From: SXTU01 sp964496695
Lineage (GTDB): Bacteria > Verrucomicrobiota > Verrucomicrobiia > Limisphaerales > SXTU01
Length of the DNA: 64,000 nucleotides
Direction: 5' to 3'
Assembly (NCBI GenBank): GCA_964496695.1
Contig: CAZCBE010000020.1
Span: forward strand, 1-64,000
Position numbers and translations under genes: made by a program. Shown here piece after piece: positions 25,581-34,549 of this stretch (the stretch's first letter is position 1; each line of letters opens with the position of its first letter). Below the pieces are notes generated by a model that searched no databases, had not been told where the DNA came from, and saw nothing but the letters and a program-made list of their open reading frames with translations.

Positions 25581-25628
25581 GAACTGGCTGGCGAGGAGCA
25601 GGGGGTAGTTGCGGTTGGATTTCATGGG
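25581..25628 (-). pseudogene. Duplicated 5' fragment of lplT
   Basis: This 48-bp stretch matches 25432-25479 (the start codon, first 15 codons and three bases upstream of lplT) with four mismatches, encoding MKSNRNYPLLLASQF. It then runs directly into the palindromic element 25514-25577, so the copy is interrupted at codon 16. It is a remnant, not a gene. It lies two bases from the MarR stop codon. Confidence 0.85.
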
Positions 25629-25629
25629 T

Positions 25630-26094
25630 TCAGGCGTTGGCTTGGGCGGCGCGGGTGGCGTTTTCGCTGATGACGGCGAGTTCGGTGACGAGCTGCTGGG
25701 CGCGGTCGGCGGGGAGGGTGCCCCAGACCTGCTCTGCGGCGGCGTAGTAGTGGGGGTAAATATCGGCGAGCAGCTTGCGGGCGGCGGGGGTGAGCACCAC
25801 GAACCAGGCCCGGCGGTCGGTGGCGCTGGCCTGCCGGGCGACGAGGCCGCGTTCTTCGAGGCGGTCCACCAGGCCGGTGACGTTGGAGCGGTGCATGATG
25901 AGCTGGCGGCTCAGGTCGGACTGGGTGCAGCCGTCGGGAAAGTCGGTGAGGACGTTGAGGAGGTTGAACTGGCTTGGGCTGAGATCCCAGCGGGCGAAGA
26001 AGACGCGGCTGGCGTTCCACAGCTCCTCCGCCGTGCGCAGCAACTGGATCAGGGCCTGGTAGCGGGGTCCGGGCGAAGCGGCTTTTCGTTTCAT
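25630..26094 (-). CDS. MarR family transcriptional regulator
   Basis: A winged-helix regulator of 154 residues. The recognition helix region SDLSRQLIMHRSNVTGLVDRL (split as SDLSRQLIMHR and SNVTGLVDRL, about residues 59-79) and the wing RQASATDRRAWFVVLTP, including the conserved D-R-R, are clear. It is the probable first gene of the lplT-lnt-aas operon or lies directly upstream of it, so it may control membrane-lipid repair, by context. Ligand unknown. A possible operator is noted at 26101-26124. Confidence 0.9.
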   Translation of the reverse strand: MKRKAASPGPRYQALIQLLRTAEELWNASRVFFARWDLSPSQFNLLNVLTDFPDGCTQSDLSRQLIMHRSNVTGLVDRLEERGLVARQASATDRRAWFVVLTPAARKLLADIYPHYYAAAEQVWGTLPADRAQQLVTELAVISENATRAAQANA

Positions 26095-26100
26095 CGGTGC

Positions 26101-26124
26101 ATTGTTTAGCAGGAGATTGTTTAG
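26101..26124. promoter_or_regulatory. Possible operator/promoter of the MarR gene
   Basis: The 9-mer ATTGTTTAG occurs twice as direct repeats (26101-26109 and 26116-26124), just upstream of the MarR start codon and in an AT-rich island within GC-rich surroundings. MarR proteins usually bind palindromes, so this is only a candidate. The adjoining stretch 26125-26585 shows no supported gene, only a small palindrome near 26489-26512 (CGCCGGTTCGGAGACCGGCG). Confidence 0.3.
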
Positions 26125-26585
26125 ATGTCACCATTGAGATTTTGTGGGCGGTCATTGAAGAAACCGGGGGAGGATGAAACCACTGACCGGCACTGACTGG
26201 CACTCATGGGAAGGAGGGGGCGATGACCTTTGCCGCAGGGCACAGCGGATGGAGGCGCAATACAAGCGGACCACAGAGCCGCGATGAACACAGAGAAAGT
26301 CCAGGCAGGAGAGGCCTCACGGAGTTCCCGCAGATTCAAGGCGATCCAAGCGAGGATTCCCAAAGATTGGGGACGGACAAAGATGGAAGGGCTGGCCGTT
26401 CCCAATCATTGGTTTGTCTCCGGGTTCCGAGGTGCGGTGGTTGAATGCGAATTCCGAAGGAGTGGCGTGGACAGCGCGCAGGATGAGCACGCCGGTTCGG
26501 AGACCGGCGCTCCGCCCGAGGACTCCATTTCCGGCGGGCAAATGTAGTGTCCTTCATCGGGGAGGGTTTGCTAGAAACACGGCCC

Positions 26586-27902
26586 ATGAACAACTTCGTC
26601 CCGTGGCTGCCGGTGATCGGCTGCGTGCTGGGCTTGCTCTGCCTGCTGGGGGCGATGGGGGCTGGGCGCCGGCGGCGGCTGGTGGACAATTTGCCCACGT
26701 CAAAGACCACGGGCGTGTTCATCGGGTTGGTGGAGTTGAAGGGCACGGTGGAGATGGATGCGCCGCTGCGGAGCTACCTCGCGGAGTGCCGGTGCGCGCA
26801 GTATGCGTGGAGCGTGGACGAGCATTGGTCGCGGACAGTCGTGGAAACTTACACGGACAGCAACGGCAAGACGCAGACGCGCACGCGCACGGAGAGCGGG
26901 TGGACCACGGTGGCCAGCGGTGGGGAGCTGATGCCGTTCTATCTAAATGACGATTGTGGGGCGGTGCTGGTGCGGCCGGAGGGCGCGGACATCGAGGCGC
27001 TGACGGTCTTCGACCAGACCTGCACGAGCTGGGATGCGCTCTATTACGGCAAGGGTCCGGCGGGCGGGATCATGAACTCGACCGGGCGACGCCGGTTCCA
27101 TGAGCACGCGCTCCCGTTGCACACCCCCGTTTATGTGTTCGGGCAGGCGCGGGAACGGGAGGATGCGGTCGCGCCGGAGATTGCGGCGGACAAGAGCGCG
27201 CCGATGTTCCTGATCTCGACGCGCAGCGAGCAGCAGATCAGTTCTGGGTTTGCCTGGGCTTACTGGGCGTGGCTGATCTTTGGGCTGCTGCTGGCCGTGG
27301 GCGGGTTCGTCTGGCGCGATGGAGTGCAGGGCCGGGATTTGGCGCGGCAATGGCCGATCTATCTGCTGCCGGCGTTTGGCTTTGGTTTCGCCATCGCGCT
27401 GGGCTGGGTCTGGATGGTGTTCAACAGCCTGATTGATCTGCGCCAACGGGTGCGGCAGGGATGGGCGCAGGTGGATGTGCAGTTGAAGCGCCGGTTCGAT
27501 CTGATCCCGAACCTGGTGGCCACGGTGAGCGGGCTGCGCGATCATGAGTCGAAGCTGCAGGAGGAGGTCGCCTTGCTCCGCGCGCAGCAGGGGGCCACGC
27601 CGCCGGGAGTCGCGGGGCCGGAGTATGAGTCGTGTGCGAAGATACTGGTTGCCGTGCGGGAGGCGTATCCGCAGCTCACAGCGCAGCCGTCGTTTTTGGA
27701 ATTGCAGAAATCGCTCGTGGATACGGAGCACCGGATTGCGCTGGCGCGAGGGTATTTCAACGAGATTGCCACCTACTACAACACCCGGCTGGAGCAGATT
27801 CCCGACCGGTTCGTTGCGGCGATGGGGGGGCTGAAGCCCCAGCCGCTGATGCTGGCGAATGATTTCGAGCGGGAAGCGGTGGCGGTGAACTTTGCGGCGT
27901 GA
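26586..27902 (+). CDS. GIDE (MULAN-type) domain-LemA fusion membrane protein
   Basis: A protein of 438 residues; the start at 26586 places a membrane segment first (WLPVIGCVLGLLCLLGAMG). Residues about 35-205 match the GIDE domain of mitochondrial MULAN and its bacterial relatives: GVFIGLVELKGTVE, a Cys-containing beta region, PFYLNDDCGAVLVRP. Two membrane segments follow (about 226-246 and 262-284), then a LemA domain (about 285-430) with QGWAQVDVQLKRRFDLIPNL and the helical YFNEIATYYNTRLE. A RING domain, present in eukaryotic MULAN, is absent. Role in membrane stress is inference from both families. Confidence 0.85.
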   Translation: MNNFVPWLPVIGCVLGLLCLLGAMGAGRRRRLVDNLPTSKTTGVFIGLVELKGTVEMDAPLRSYLAECRCAQYAWSVDEHWSRTVVETYTDSNGKTQTRTRTESGWTTVASGGELMPFYLNDDCGAVLVRPEGADIEALTVFDQTCTSWDALYYGKGPAGGIMNSTGRRRFHEHALPLHTPVYVFGQAREREDAVAPEIAADKSAPMFLISTRSEQQISSGFAWAYWAWLIFGLLLAVGGFVWRDGVQGRDLARQWPIYLLPAFGFGFAIALGWVWMVFNSLIDLRQRVRQGWAQVDVQLKRRFDLIPNLVATVSGLRDHESKLQEEVALLRAQQGATPPGVAGPEYESCAKILVAVREAYPQLTAQPSFLELQKSLVDTEHRIALARGYFNEIATYYNTRLEQIPDRFVAAMGGLKPQPLMLANDFEREAVAVNFAA

Positions 27903-27931
27903 GGCCGTTCCGCCTGTAAACCACAGGTGTC

Positions 27932-28080
27932 ATACCAATTCCCAATGACAACCGGTGGAATCGCTGATGAGGAGCGCGACGCCTATCCGGCTCCCTCTCC
28001 CTTCCTCGGAGGAGGGGAGAGGGTTGGGGTGAGGGGTGGCGTCCGGCAACCATCTACCGATTGGCATCGGGAATTGGTAT
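27932..28080. repeat. 149-bp MITE-like element with 28-bp terminal inverted repeats
   Basis: The ends ATACCAATTCCCAATGACAA (27932) and the complement of its counterpart TTGGCATCGGGAATTGGTAT (28080) match at 24 of 28 positions. The centre holds a family A hairpin. A truncated relative is at 7476-7563. No coding capacity. The stretch 27903-28299 contains no gene; it also has a palindrome at 28182-28211 (GAGTTCCGGCTTCAGCCGG) and a CGAATGTCG remnant near 28254. Confidence 0.8.
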
Positions 28081-28299
28081 AACCGCAGAATACGCGGAAA
28101 GGAGAGAACACCCGGCCGGGAATCCTCTGGCTCAATGGAACGGGCCTGGTTCCGTGACCGTTCTCTCCCATGAACACCGCGCATGGAGTTCCGGCTTCAG
28201 CCGGTGGAACGCCGCCCAGTTATAGACGCTTCGCGCGCAGCGTCCTGGCGGCTCGAATGTCGAACCGCCTAGCGCCGGGACTCCGTGCGGGCGGGGGAT

Positions 28300-28752
28300 T
28301 CAGGCTGGCTGGGGCGGGGTCGCCTGGGTGCAGATGCGGTTGATGAGGTCCAGGAGTTCGCGCATCTCGAAGGGCTTGGCGCGGTAGTAGAGGTTGTTCT
28401 GCGGCTCGTCGCGCGGCATTTTCTCGGGAATCCACTTGCCGCTGATGACCACGCAGGGGAAGCCACGCCGCCGGCCTTGGACGAACATCACCAGGTCGAG
28501 CCCGGTCTGCGGCCCGCCGAACTGATAGTCCGTCACCACGGCATCAATGTGTTTCTGGTTGGCCTCCCAGAGTTTCATGGCCGACGCGATGTTGTCGGCC
28601 TCCAGCAGGTGCCAGCCCTGGCGCTGGAAAAGCATCCGGAGGGTGAGGAGCACGGAAGCGTCGTCATCCACCAGCAGCAGGGTGCGGGTGGGGGCGGAAC
28701 TTTGCCCCGAGGCGGAGCCGATTGATCCGGGGCGGTTGATGTGCAATGCCAT
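28300..28752 (-). CDS. Stand-alone response regulator receiver
   Basis: A CheY-like protein of 150 residues with a receiver domain at about 22-145 and no output domain. The acidic pocket is VDDD (28-31), the phospho-acceptor Asp75 lies in AVVTDYQFGG, and the conserved Lys126 in YRAKPF. The N-terminal 20 residues are low complexity. It is divergent from the hydrolase gene at 28891, sharing a spacer of about 140 bp. A cognate kinase could be among those at 30958-38678, which also lack separate outputs, but this is inference. Confidence 0.9.
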   Translation of the reverse strand: MALHINRPGSIGSASGQSSAPTRTLLLVDDDASVLLTLRMLFQRQGWHLLEADNIASAMKLWEANQKHIDAVVTDYQFGGPQTGLDLVMFVQGRRRGFPCVVISGKWIPEKMPRDEPQNNLYYRAKPFEMRELLDLINRICTQATPPQPA

Positions 28753-28890
28753 AGACAGCCCGGTGGTTCATTCGACTTTCCGCCGTCCGCCATCAGGCGT
28801 ATGACGGACGGACACAGACTGACCGGCTGCGGGTGGTGCCACCGGAAACCCACACGTCCTGCCCGGACAATCGGCAAATATGACGTAAAG

Positions 28891-29880
28891 GTGAAGCAAT
28901 TGTTACAGAGAATCCGTCGGCACTGGCGGATCGCCCTCGGGGGGCTGCTGTTGGCCGGGCTGGCCAGCGTGAATATGGTCGCCTGGCGCCATGCCTGGGC
29001 AATGTCCCATTTCGTGCGGAGCGGGGAACGGACGGTCTCGCCGGAGAAACTCGGCGTGCTGGCCAAGGTGCGGGTGCTGGCGCTGGGCGTGACGCTGCCG
29101 CGGCCGGAGAATCGGCGGACGCCGAAGGACGCGGGGCTGGACTTTCAGGCGGTGCGGTTTCCCGGAGCCAAGGGGATCGAACTGGAGGCTTGGTTGATTC
29201 CCGCCGGGGCAGCCACGACCCATGGAGTCGTGCTCCTCTTCCACGGCTATGGTGCGAGCAAGGAGGCGTTGCTGCCGGTGGCGGACGAGTTTCACCGGCT
29301 GGGCTGGGACGTGCTGCTGGTGGACTTTCACGGCAGCGGGGGCTCCGGGGGCGACACGACCAGCATCGGCTGGCACGAGGCGGAGGATGTGGCGGCGGCG
29401 TTCCAGGAAGCGGCCCGGCGGGCACCCGGCCAGCCCCGGGTGCTCTACGGCGTCTCAATGGGGGCGGTGGCCTGTCTGCGCGCGGTGCATGTGCAGGGGG
29501 TGAAGCCTGACGCGCTGATCGTCGAATGTCCGTTCGACCGGATGCTGACCACGGTGCGCGCCCGGTTCCACGCGATGCGCGTGCCCGCGTGGCCGATGGC
29601 CGAACTGCTGGCGTTTTGGGGCGGGCAGGCAGGTGGGTTTGATGCCTTCGCGCACAACCCGGTGGACTACGCGGCATCCGTGCGGTGTCCGACCTTGTTC
29701 CTGCACGGCGGGAAAGACCCACGGGTGTCGGTGGCGGAGGTCACACGAATTCACGACGCCGTAGTCGGGGCGAAAACGATGAAGCTCTTCTCCGAGCTAG
29801 GGCACCAGGCCTACGTGGAAGCGGAGCCGGAAGCATGGCGGAAAACGGTGGCTGGGTTCCTGCGCGACCACGCGAGGTAG
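28891..29880 (+). CDS. Membrane-anchored alpha/beta hydrolase
   Basis: A protein of 329 residues from GTG 28891; in-frame ATGs at 28741 and 28801 exist, but the first overlaps the divergent receiver gene. An N-terminal membrane segment (ALGGLLLAGLASVNMVAW) anchors a periplasmic-facing hydrolase fold: oxyanion region LFHGYGASKEA, elbow YGVSMGAVACLR (Ser), acid in LFLHGGKDPRVS and His in FSELGHQAYVE. This is the layout of serine aminopeptidase S33/BEM46-like enzymes. Substrate unknown. Confidence 0.82.
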   Translation: MKQLLQRIRRHWRIALGGLLLAGLASVNMVAWRHAWAMSHFVRSGERTVSPEKLGVLAKVRVLALGVTLPRPENRRTPKDAGLDFQAVRFPGAKGIELEAWLIPAGAATTHGVVLLFHGYGASKEALLPVADEFHRLGWDVLLVDFHGSGGSGGDTTSIGWHEAEDVAAAFQEAARRAPGQPRVLYGVSMGAVACLRAVHVQGVKPDALIVECPFDRMLTTVRARFHAMRVPAWPMAELLAFWGGQAGGFDAFAHNPVDYAASVRCPTLFLHGGKDPRVSVAEVTRIHDAVVGAKTMKLFSELGHQAYVEAEPEAWRKTVAGFLRDHAR

Positions 29881-30005
29881 TGCGCTTGGATTGACGCTGC
29901 CCCGTTCCGTGGTTACAAGTGTGTCACGATGTTGTCCGCGCCCAACGATCTTTGTCCCGTCCCCTGGCGCACTTGTTCTCCTGAAATTCTTTTCCACTGA
30001 CACCC

Positions 30006-30737
30006 ATGCCGACCCGAGCCAAAGCCCAGCCCAAATACAAACGCGTGCTCCTCAAACTCAGCGGAGAGGCGCTCGGAGGCGAGGCGGGGTCGGGCATTTC
30101 CCCGGAGGTCATCAAGGATATGGCCGAGCAGATCGCCGAAATCCACGCGCTGGGCGTGCAACTCGTCATCGTGGTGGGCGGCGGGAACATCTTCCGCGGC
30201 GTGTCGGGCAGCGAGCGCGGCATTGAGCGGGCGACTGGTGACTACATGGGCATGCTGGCCACGGTGATCAACGCGCTGGCGTTGCAGGATGCGCTGGAGA
30301 AGCAGAGCGTTCCCACGCGCGTCCAGAGCGCCATCAGCATGACGCAGGTGGCGGAGCCGTTCATCCGCCGCCGGGCGGTGCGGCATCTGGAAAAGAACCG
30401 CGTCGTCATCTTTGCCGGTGGCACGGGCAACCCCTTCTTCTCCACCGACACCGCTGCCGCACTCCGGGCGAACGAAATGGGTGCGCAGGTCATCCTCAAG
30501 GCCACGAAGGTGGACGGCATCTACGACAGTGATCCGAAGAAGAATCCGGCGGCGAAGCGCTACTCGCAGGTGAGCTACCACGACGCGCTCTCGCAGCAGC
30601 TCAAGGTGATGGACGCGGCCGCGTTCGCGCTGTGCATGGACAACCAGATGCCCATCATCGTGTTCGACCTCTTCAAGCCCCACAACATCAAGCGGGTGGT
30701 GATGGGGGAGAAGGTCGGCACGCTGGTGACGAACTGA
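30006..30737 (+). CDS. pyrH: UMP kinase
   Basis: A cytosolic UMP kinase of 243 residues, the usual bacterial length, catalysing ATP-dependent UMP to UDP in pyrimidine synthesis. Family landmarks: RVLLKLSGEALGG at 12-24 (nucleotide-binding Lys and Gly), VIVVGGGNIFRG near 58, GGTGNPFFSTDTAAALRA near 138 and the uridylate-loop region KVDGIYDSDPKKNPAA. A 20-residue-extended N terminus is not present. In many bacteria it lies next to tsf and frr; here both are missing, so the essential cluster is broken up. It stands alone ahead of the sensor-kinase block. Confidence 0.97.
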   Translation: MPTRAKAQPKYKRVLLKLSGEALGGEAGSGISPEVIKDMAEQIAEIHALGVQLVIVVGGGNIFRGVSGSERGIERATGDYMGMLATVINALALQDALEKQSVPTRVQSAISMTQVAEPFIRRRAVRHLEKNRVVIFAGGTGNPFFSTDTAAALRANEMGAQVILKATKVDGIYDSDPKKNPAAKRYSQVSYHDALSQQLKVMDAAAFALCMDNQMPIIVFDLFKPHNIKRVVMGEKVGTLVTN

Positions 30738-30957
30738 GCCGGGTGTTGGCGGCGGTCGCCAACCCCGCAGACAGCCCGGCAGCAAGGGATACCGCCGGGC
30801 ACGAGCCGGTCAGGGCAATGACCGAATGCCTCTTCGAGAAGCCCAGTGCGTAATGGAATTGCGATTTGCGCGGCCAGCCGCTAGCCTCCGCCCCGTGTCC
30901 GCCCCGTGCATCCATTGCTGCCGACTCGCAGCCAGTCCCGTGGGGGAAAGGCGTTGA

Positions 30958-33900
30958 ATGGCAGTCCCGCTGCGCGTCTTGATGGTGGAGGACGATGAAA
31001 GCCACGCGGCCGCCATCATCGCGGAGCTGAATCGTGGCGACTACGTGCTGACGACGGAGCGGGTGTGGACGGAGGCGGCCTTCCAGGAAGCGCTCCAACG
31101 GGGCGGCTGGTCGGTGATTCTCTGCAACTTCCTTCTGCCGGACTTCAGCGGCATGGACGCGCTGTTGATGGTCCAGCAATGCGGCTGCGGAATCCCGTTC
31201 ATCTTTGTCTCCAGCCAGATGGACGAAGATGCTGCGGTGGCGGCCTTGCGGGCCGGGGCGGCGGACTATGTCCGGAAGGCGAACTTGGTGCGGCTGCGGC
31301 CCACCGTCGAGCGCGCGTTGCGCGAGGCCGAGGAGCGGCGGGTGCAGGAGAAGCTGCGGCAGGAGACCGCCGCCCGGGCGCGGCAGCAGGCGGCGCTGGC
31401 GGAGTTCGGGCAGTGGGCGCTGGCGGGCATGCCGCTGGAGAGCCTGCTCGCCGGGACGGCAGAGCGGGTGGCGGAGGCCTTGGGCGTTGATTTTTGCGAA
31501 GTGCTGGAACTGAGCGCCGGGGAGGAGGCGCTGCGGCTGCGGGCGGGGACGGGCTGGCAGGGTGGCTGTGTGGGGAACGTCCGGCTGGCGGCGAAGGACG
31601 AATCGCAGGCCGGGGTGACCTGGCGTGGCGGTGTCCCGCTCATCGTGGAAGACTGGGCCACGGAAGCCCGCTTCCAGCCATCCGCACTCCTCCGGGAACA
31701 CCACGTCGTCAGCGGCCTGACCGTGCCCATCCGGCTGCGGAACCGCGCCTACGGGGTGCTCGGGGCGCACGCGGGGTTGCTGCGCGTGTTCACGGCGGCG
31801 GATTCGCATTTCCTCCAGGCCATCGCGAACGTGCTGGCCACGGCCATCGAGCGCAAACTGGCCGAGGACGCTCTGCGCGAGAGCGACGAGCGGTTCCGCC
31901 TGCTGGTGGACGAGGTCAAAGGCTACGCCATCATCACGCTGGACCCGGAGGCCTGTGTGCTGACTTGGAACCACGGCGCGGAGCATCTCTTTGGCCACAC
32001 GGCGGCCGAGATGATCGGCCAGCATGTGGCCCGGCTGTATCCCCCGGGTGACGTGGAATTGGGCAAGCCGGAGCTGGACCTGCGCCTGGCGGAGGAGATG
32101 GGCCAGTTCGAGGACGAGGACTGGCGGCAGCAGAAGGGCGGGACGGCCTTCTGGGCGAACGTGGTGATCACCGCGCTACGGCGGCAGGACGGGACACTGC
32201 GCGGCTATGGCGTCGTTACGCGGGACATGACGGAGCGCCGGCAGGCGCATGAGGCGCTGAAACTCAACGAGGAGAAGTTCCGCTCCCTCGTGAACCACAT
32301 TCCGGATGCGGTCTGGACGGTGAATGCCTCTGGCGAGCTGCTGTTTATCAGCGGCAACGCTGAGCGGATTTACGGCTTCAGTGTGGAGGAGCTAAGATCC
32401 CAAGGCACGGCCCTGGGCCTGGCCCGGGTGCATCCTGACGACGCCCCGCGGCTGCGCAAGGCCTGGGAGAATCTCTTCGCACGGCAGGAGCGGTTCGAGG
32501 TGGAATGCCGCTACGAGCGCAAGGACGGCCGCCAAGCCTGGCTGCTGATGCGCGCCTCGGCGATCTACGAGAAGGACGGCCAGCTTGTGGCGGACGGCAT
32601 CACCTCGGACATTACCGAGCGCAAGCGCGCGGAGGACGCCCTGCGCGAGAGCGAGGCGCGCTTTCAAGTCGTGTCCCGGGCGACCAATGACGTGGTCTGG
32701 GACTGGAATCTGGGCACCGACCTGATCTGGTGGAGTTCCAGTTTCCTGACCCAGTTTGGCTACCGCCCGGAGGAAGTTGAGCCCAGCATTGAGTCGTGGA
32801 AACAGCGGCTGCATCCGGCCGATCAGGCGCGGGTCGTGCATGGCATCCATGCGGCCATCAAGCGGGGCGATCAATTGTGGTCGGACGAATACCGGTTCCG
32901 GCGCAAGGATGGTTCCTACGCGTATCTCTTCGACCGGGGGTTTCTGATCCGCAGCGCGGCGGGCCAGCCGGTCCGGATGATCGGGGCGATGCAAAACATC
33001 TCCGAGCGCCGCCGGGCGGAGGAGCAGATCCGGTCGCAGGCGCGCCTGCTGGACCTGGCACACGATGCCATCGTGGTCCGTAACCTGAGCCACGAAGTGC
33101 TCTACTGGAATCGCGGGGCCGAGCGCATTTATGGTTGGAGCGCCGAGCAGGCGCGTGGCCGCCGGGTGACCGAGCTGGTGATGAAGGACACCAAGCCGTT
33201 CGAAATCGCGCAGACGGAACTGCTCGACAAGGGCGAGTGGAGCGGTGAACTGCGGCAGTTCACGCGGGACGGGCGCGAAGTAACGGTGAGCAGCCGGTGG
33301 ACGCTGGTGCGGGGCGACGACGGCCAGCCGACTTCCGTGCTGGTGCTCAACACCGACATCACCGAGAAGAAGCGCCTCGAAGGCCAGTTCCTCCGTTCGC
33401 AGCGCATGGAGAGCATTGGCACGCTGGCGGGTGGCGTGGCCCACGACCTGAACAACATCCTCTCGCCCATCATGATGTCCGCGCCCCTGCTGCGCATGGA
33501 CGAGCTGCCGGCCGACGATTTTGACCGTTTGCTGGACACCATCGAGACCAACGCCCAGCGCGGCAGCGACATCGTGAAGCAGTTGCTTGCCTTCGGGCGC
33601 GGCATCGGGGGAGAGCGCGTGGTGGTGCAGCCGCGGCACATCATCAAGGAAATGGTGAAGATCGCACGCGAAACCTTCCCGAAGAACATCACCATCGTCG
33701 CGGAAGTCGCGGAGAACCTCTGGCCCATCCTGGGCGATCCCACGCACATCCACCAGGTGCTGCTGAACCTGTGCATCAACGCTCGCGACGCCATGCCCAA
33801 CGGCGGCACGCTCAAGGTCATCGCCGAGAACATGCAGCTCGACGAGCACTACGCCGTCCAGGACGCCGAAGCGAAGCAGGGCCCCTTCGTGAGCCTGCGC

Positions 33901-34539
33901 GTGGCGGACACCGGGAGCGGCATCCCCAAGGAGATCCTGGACAAGATCTTCGACCCCTTCTTCACCACCAAGGAAATCGGCAAGGGCACCGGCCTGGGCC
34001 TGGCCACCGTCACCGGCATCGTGAAGAGCCACGGCGGGCTGGTGCATGTGTATAGCGAGGTCGGCAAGGGCAGCGTGTTCAACGTGATGCTGCCGGCCGC
34101 GCCCAACGCCACCCCCGCCGGGGAGGACGCCGTCCGCGAGCCGCTGCCGATGGGGCAGGGGGAGACCATCCTTGTGGTGGACGATGAGGCGGGCATTCTG
34201 GGCGCGACCTGCAAACTGCTCGAGCGGCACAACTACAAGGTGCTCTCCGCGGCGGACGGGGCGGAGGCGCTCACCCTCTTCTCCCACCATCGCAGCGTCA
34301 TCCGCCTGATCATGACCGATGTGATGATGCCGGTGATGGACGGCCTGGCCCTGACCCGCGTCATCAAGAAGATGGACAGCGAGGTCAAGCTGATCGCCTC
34401 CAGCGGCCTCGAGCACGATGCGAAGTTCGAGGAGATGCGCGGGCTGGGCGTGAATGTTTTCCTGACGAAGCCCTACACTGCGGAGAAGCTCCTCCACACC
34501 TTGCGGGACCTGCTGGCGCGGGACCCCGCGCGCACCTGA
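30958..34539 (+). CDS. Hybrid sensor histidine kinase with degenerate N-terminal receiver
   Basis: A soluble multidomain kinase of 1193 residues. Order: receiver-like domain (5-120), GAF (about 135-300), four PAS/PAC units (about 305-430, 435-560, 565-690, 695-815), HisKA with phospho-His829 in GGVAHDLNN, HATPase (about 885-1050; N box LNLCINARDAMP, G box FTTKEIGKGTGLGL), and a C-terminal receiver with Asp1121 in MTDVMMP and Lys in LTKPYTAE. In the first receiver the phospho-acceptor is replaced by Asn57 (ILCNFLLP), although the acidic pair and Lys107 remain, so it is probably a pseudo-receiver. It is 10 bp ahead of the next kinase gene, one operon. No membrane segment is seen. Confidence 0.93.
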   Translation: MAVPLRVLMVEDDESHAAAIIAELNRGDYVLTTERVWTEAAFQEALQRGGWSVILCNFLLPDFSGMDALLMVQQCGCGIPFIFVSSQMDEDAAVAALRAGAADYVRKANLVRLRPTVERALREAEERRVQEKLRQETAARARQQAALAEFGQWALAGMPLESLLAGTAERVAEALGVDFCEVLELSAGEEALRLRAGTGWQGGCVGNVRLAAKDESQAGVTWRGGVPLIVEDWATEARFQPSALLREHHVVSGLTVPIRLRNRAYGVLGAHAGLLRVFTAADSHFLQAIANVLATAIERKLAEDALRESDERFRLLVDEVKGYAIITLDPEACVLTWNHGAEHLFGHTAAEMIGQHVARLYPPGDVELGKPELDLRLAEEMGQFEDEDWRQQKGGTAFWANVVITALRRQDGTLRGYGVVTRDMTERRQAHEALKLNEEKFRSLVNHIPDAVWTVNASGELLFISGNAERIYGFSVEELRSQGTALGLARVHPDDAPRLRKAWENLFARQERFEVECRYERKDGRQAWLLMRASAIYEKDGQLVADGITSDITERKRAEDALRESEARFQVVSRATNDVVWDWNLGTDLIWWSSSFLTQFGYRPEEVEPSIESWKQRLHPADQARVVHGIHAAIKRGDQLWSDEYRFRRKDGSYAYLFDRGFLIRSAAGQPVRMIGAMQNISERRRAEEQIRSQARLLDLAHDAIVVRNLSHEVLYWNRGAERIYGWSAEQARGRRVTELVMKDTKPFEIAQTELLDKGEWSGELRQFTRDGREVTVSSRWTLVRGDDGQPTSVLVLNTDITEKKRLEGQFLRSQRMESIGTLAGGVAHDLNNILSPIMMSAPLLRMDELPADDFDRLLDTIETNAQRGSDIVKQLLAFGRGIGGERVVVQPRHIIKEMVKIARETFPKNITIVAEVAENLWPILGDPTHIHQVLLNLCINARDAMPNGGTLKVIAENMQLDEHYAVQDAEAKQGPFVSLRVADTGSGIPKEILDKIFDPFFTTKEIGKGTGLGLATVTGIVKSHGGLVHVYSEVGKGSVFNVMLPAAPNATPAGEDAVREPLPMGQGETILVVDDEAGILGATCKLLERHNYKVLSAADGAEALTLFSHHRSVIRLIMTDVMMPVMDGLALTRVIKKMDSEVKLIASSGLEHDAKFEEMRGLGVNVFLTKPYTAEKLLHTLRDLLARDPART

Positions 34540-34549
34540 CCTCTCCCCC

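Noticed and set aside
26230..26547. A 105-codon plus-strand frame in the gap before the GIDE-LemA gene
   Set aside because: No recognisable domain, no ribosome-binding site, and it overlaps the next gene's start by palindrome-like sequence; codon use is not convincing.
28741..28890. Longer N terminus of the membrane-anchored hydrolase
   Set aside because: It would overlap the divergent receiver gene and add 50 residues without similarity to any signal or domain; the GTG start at 28891 precedes the membrane segment directly.
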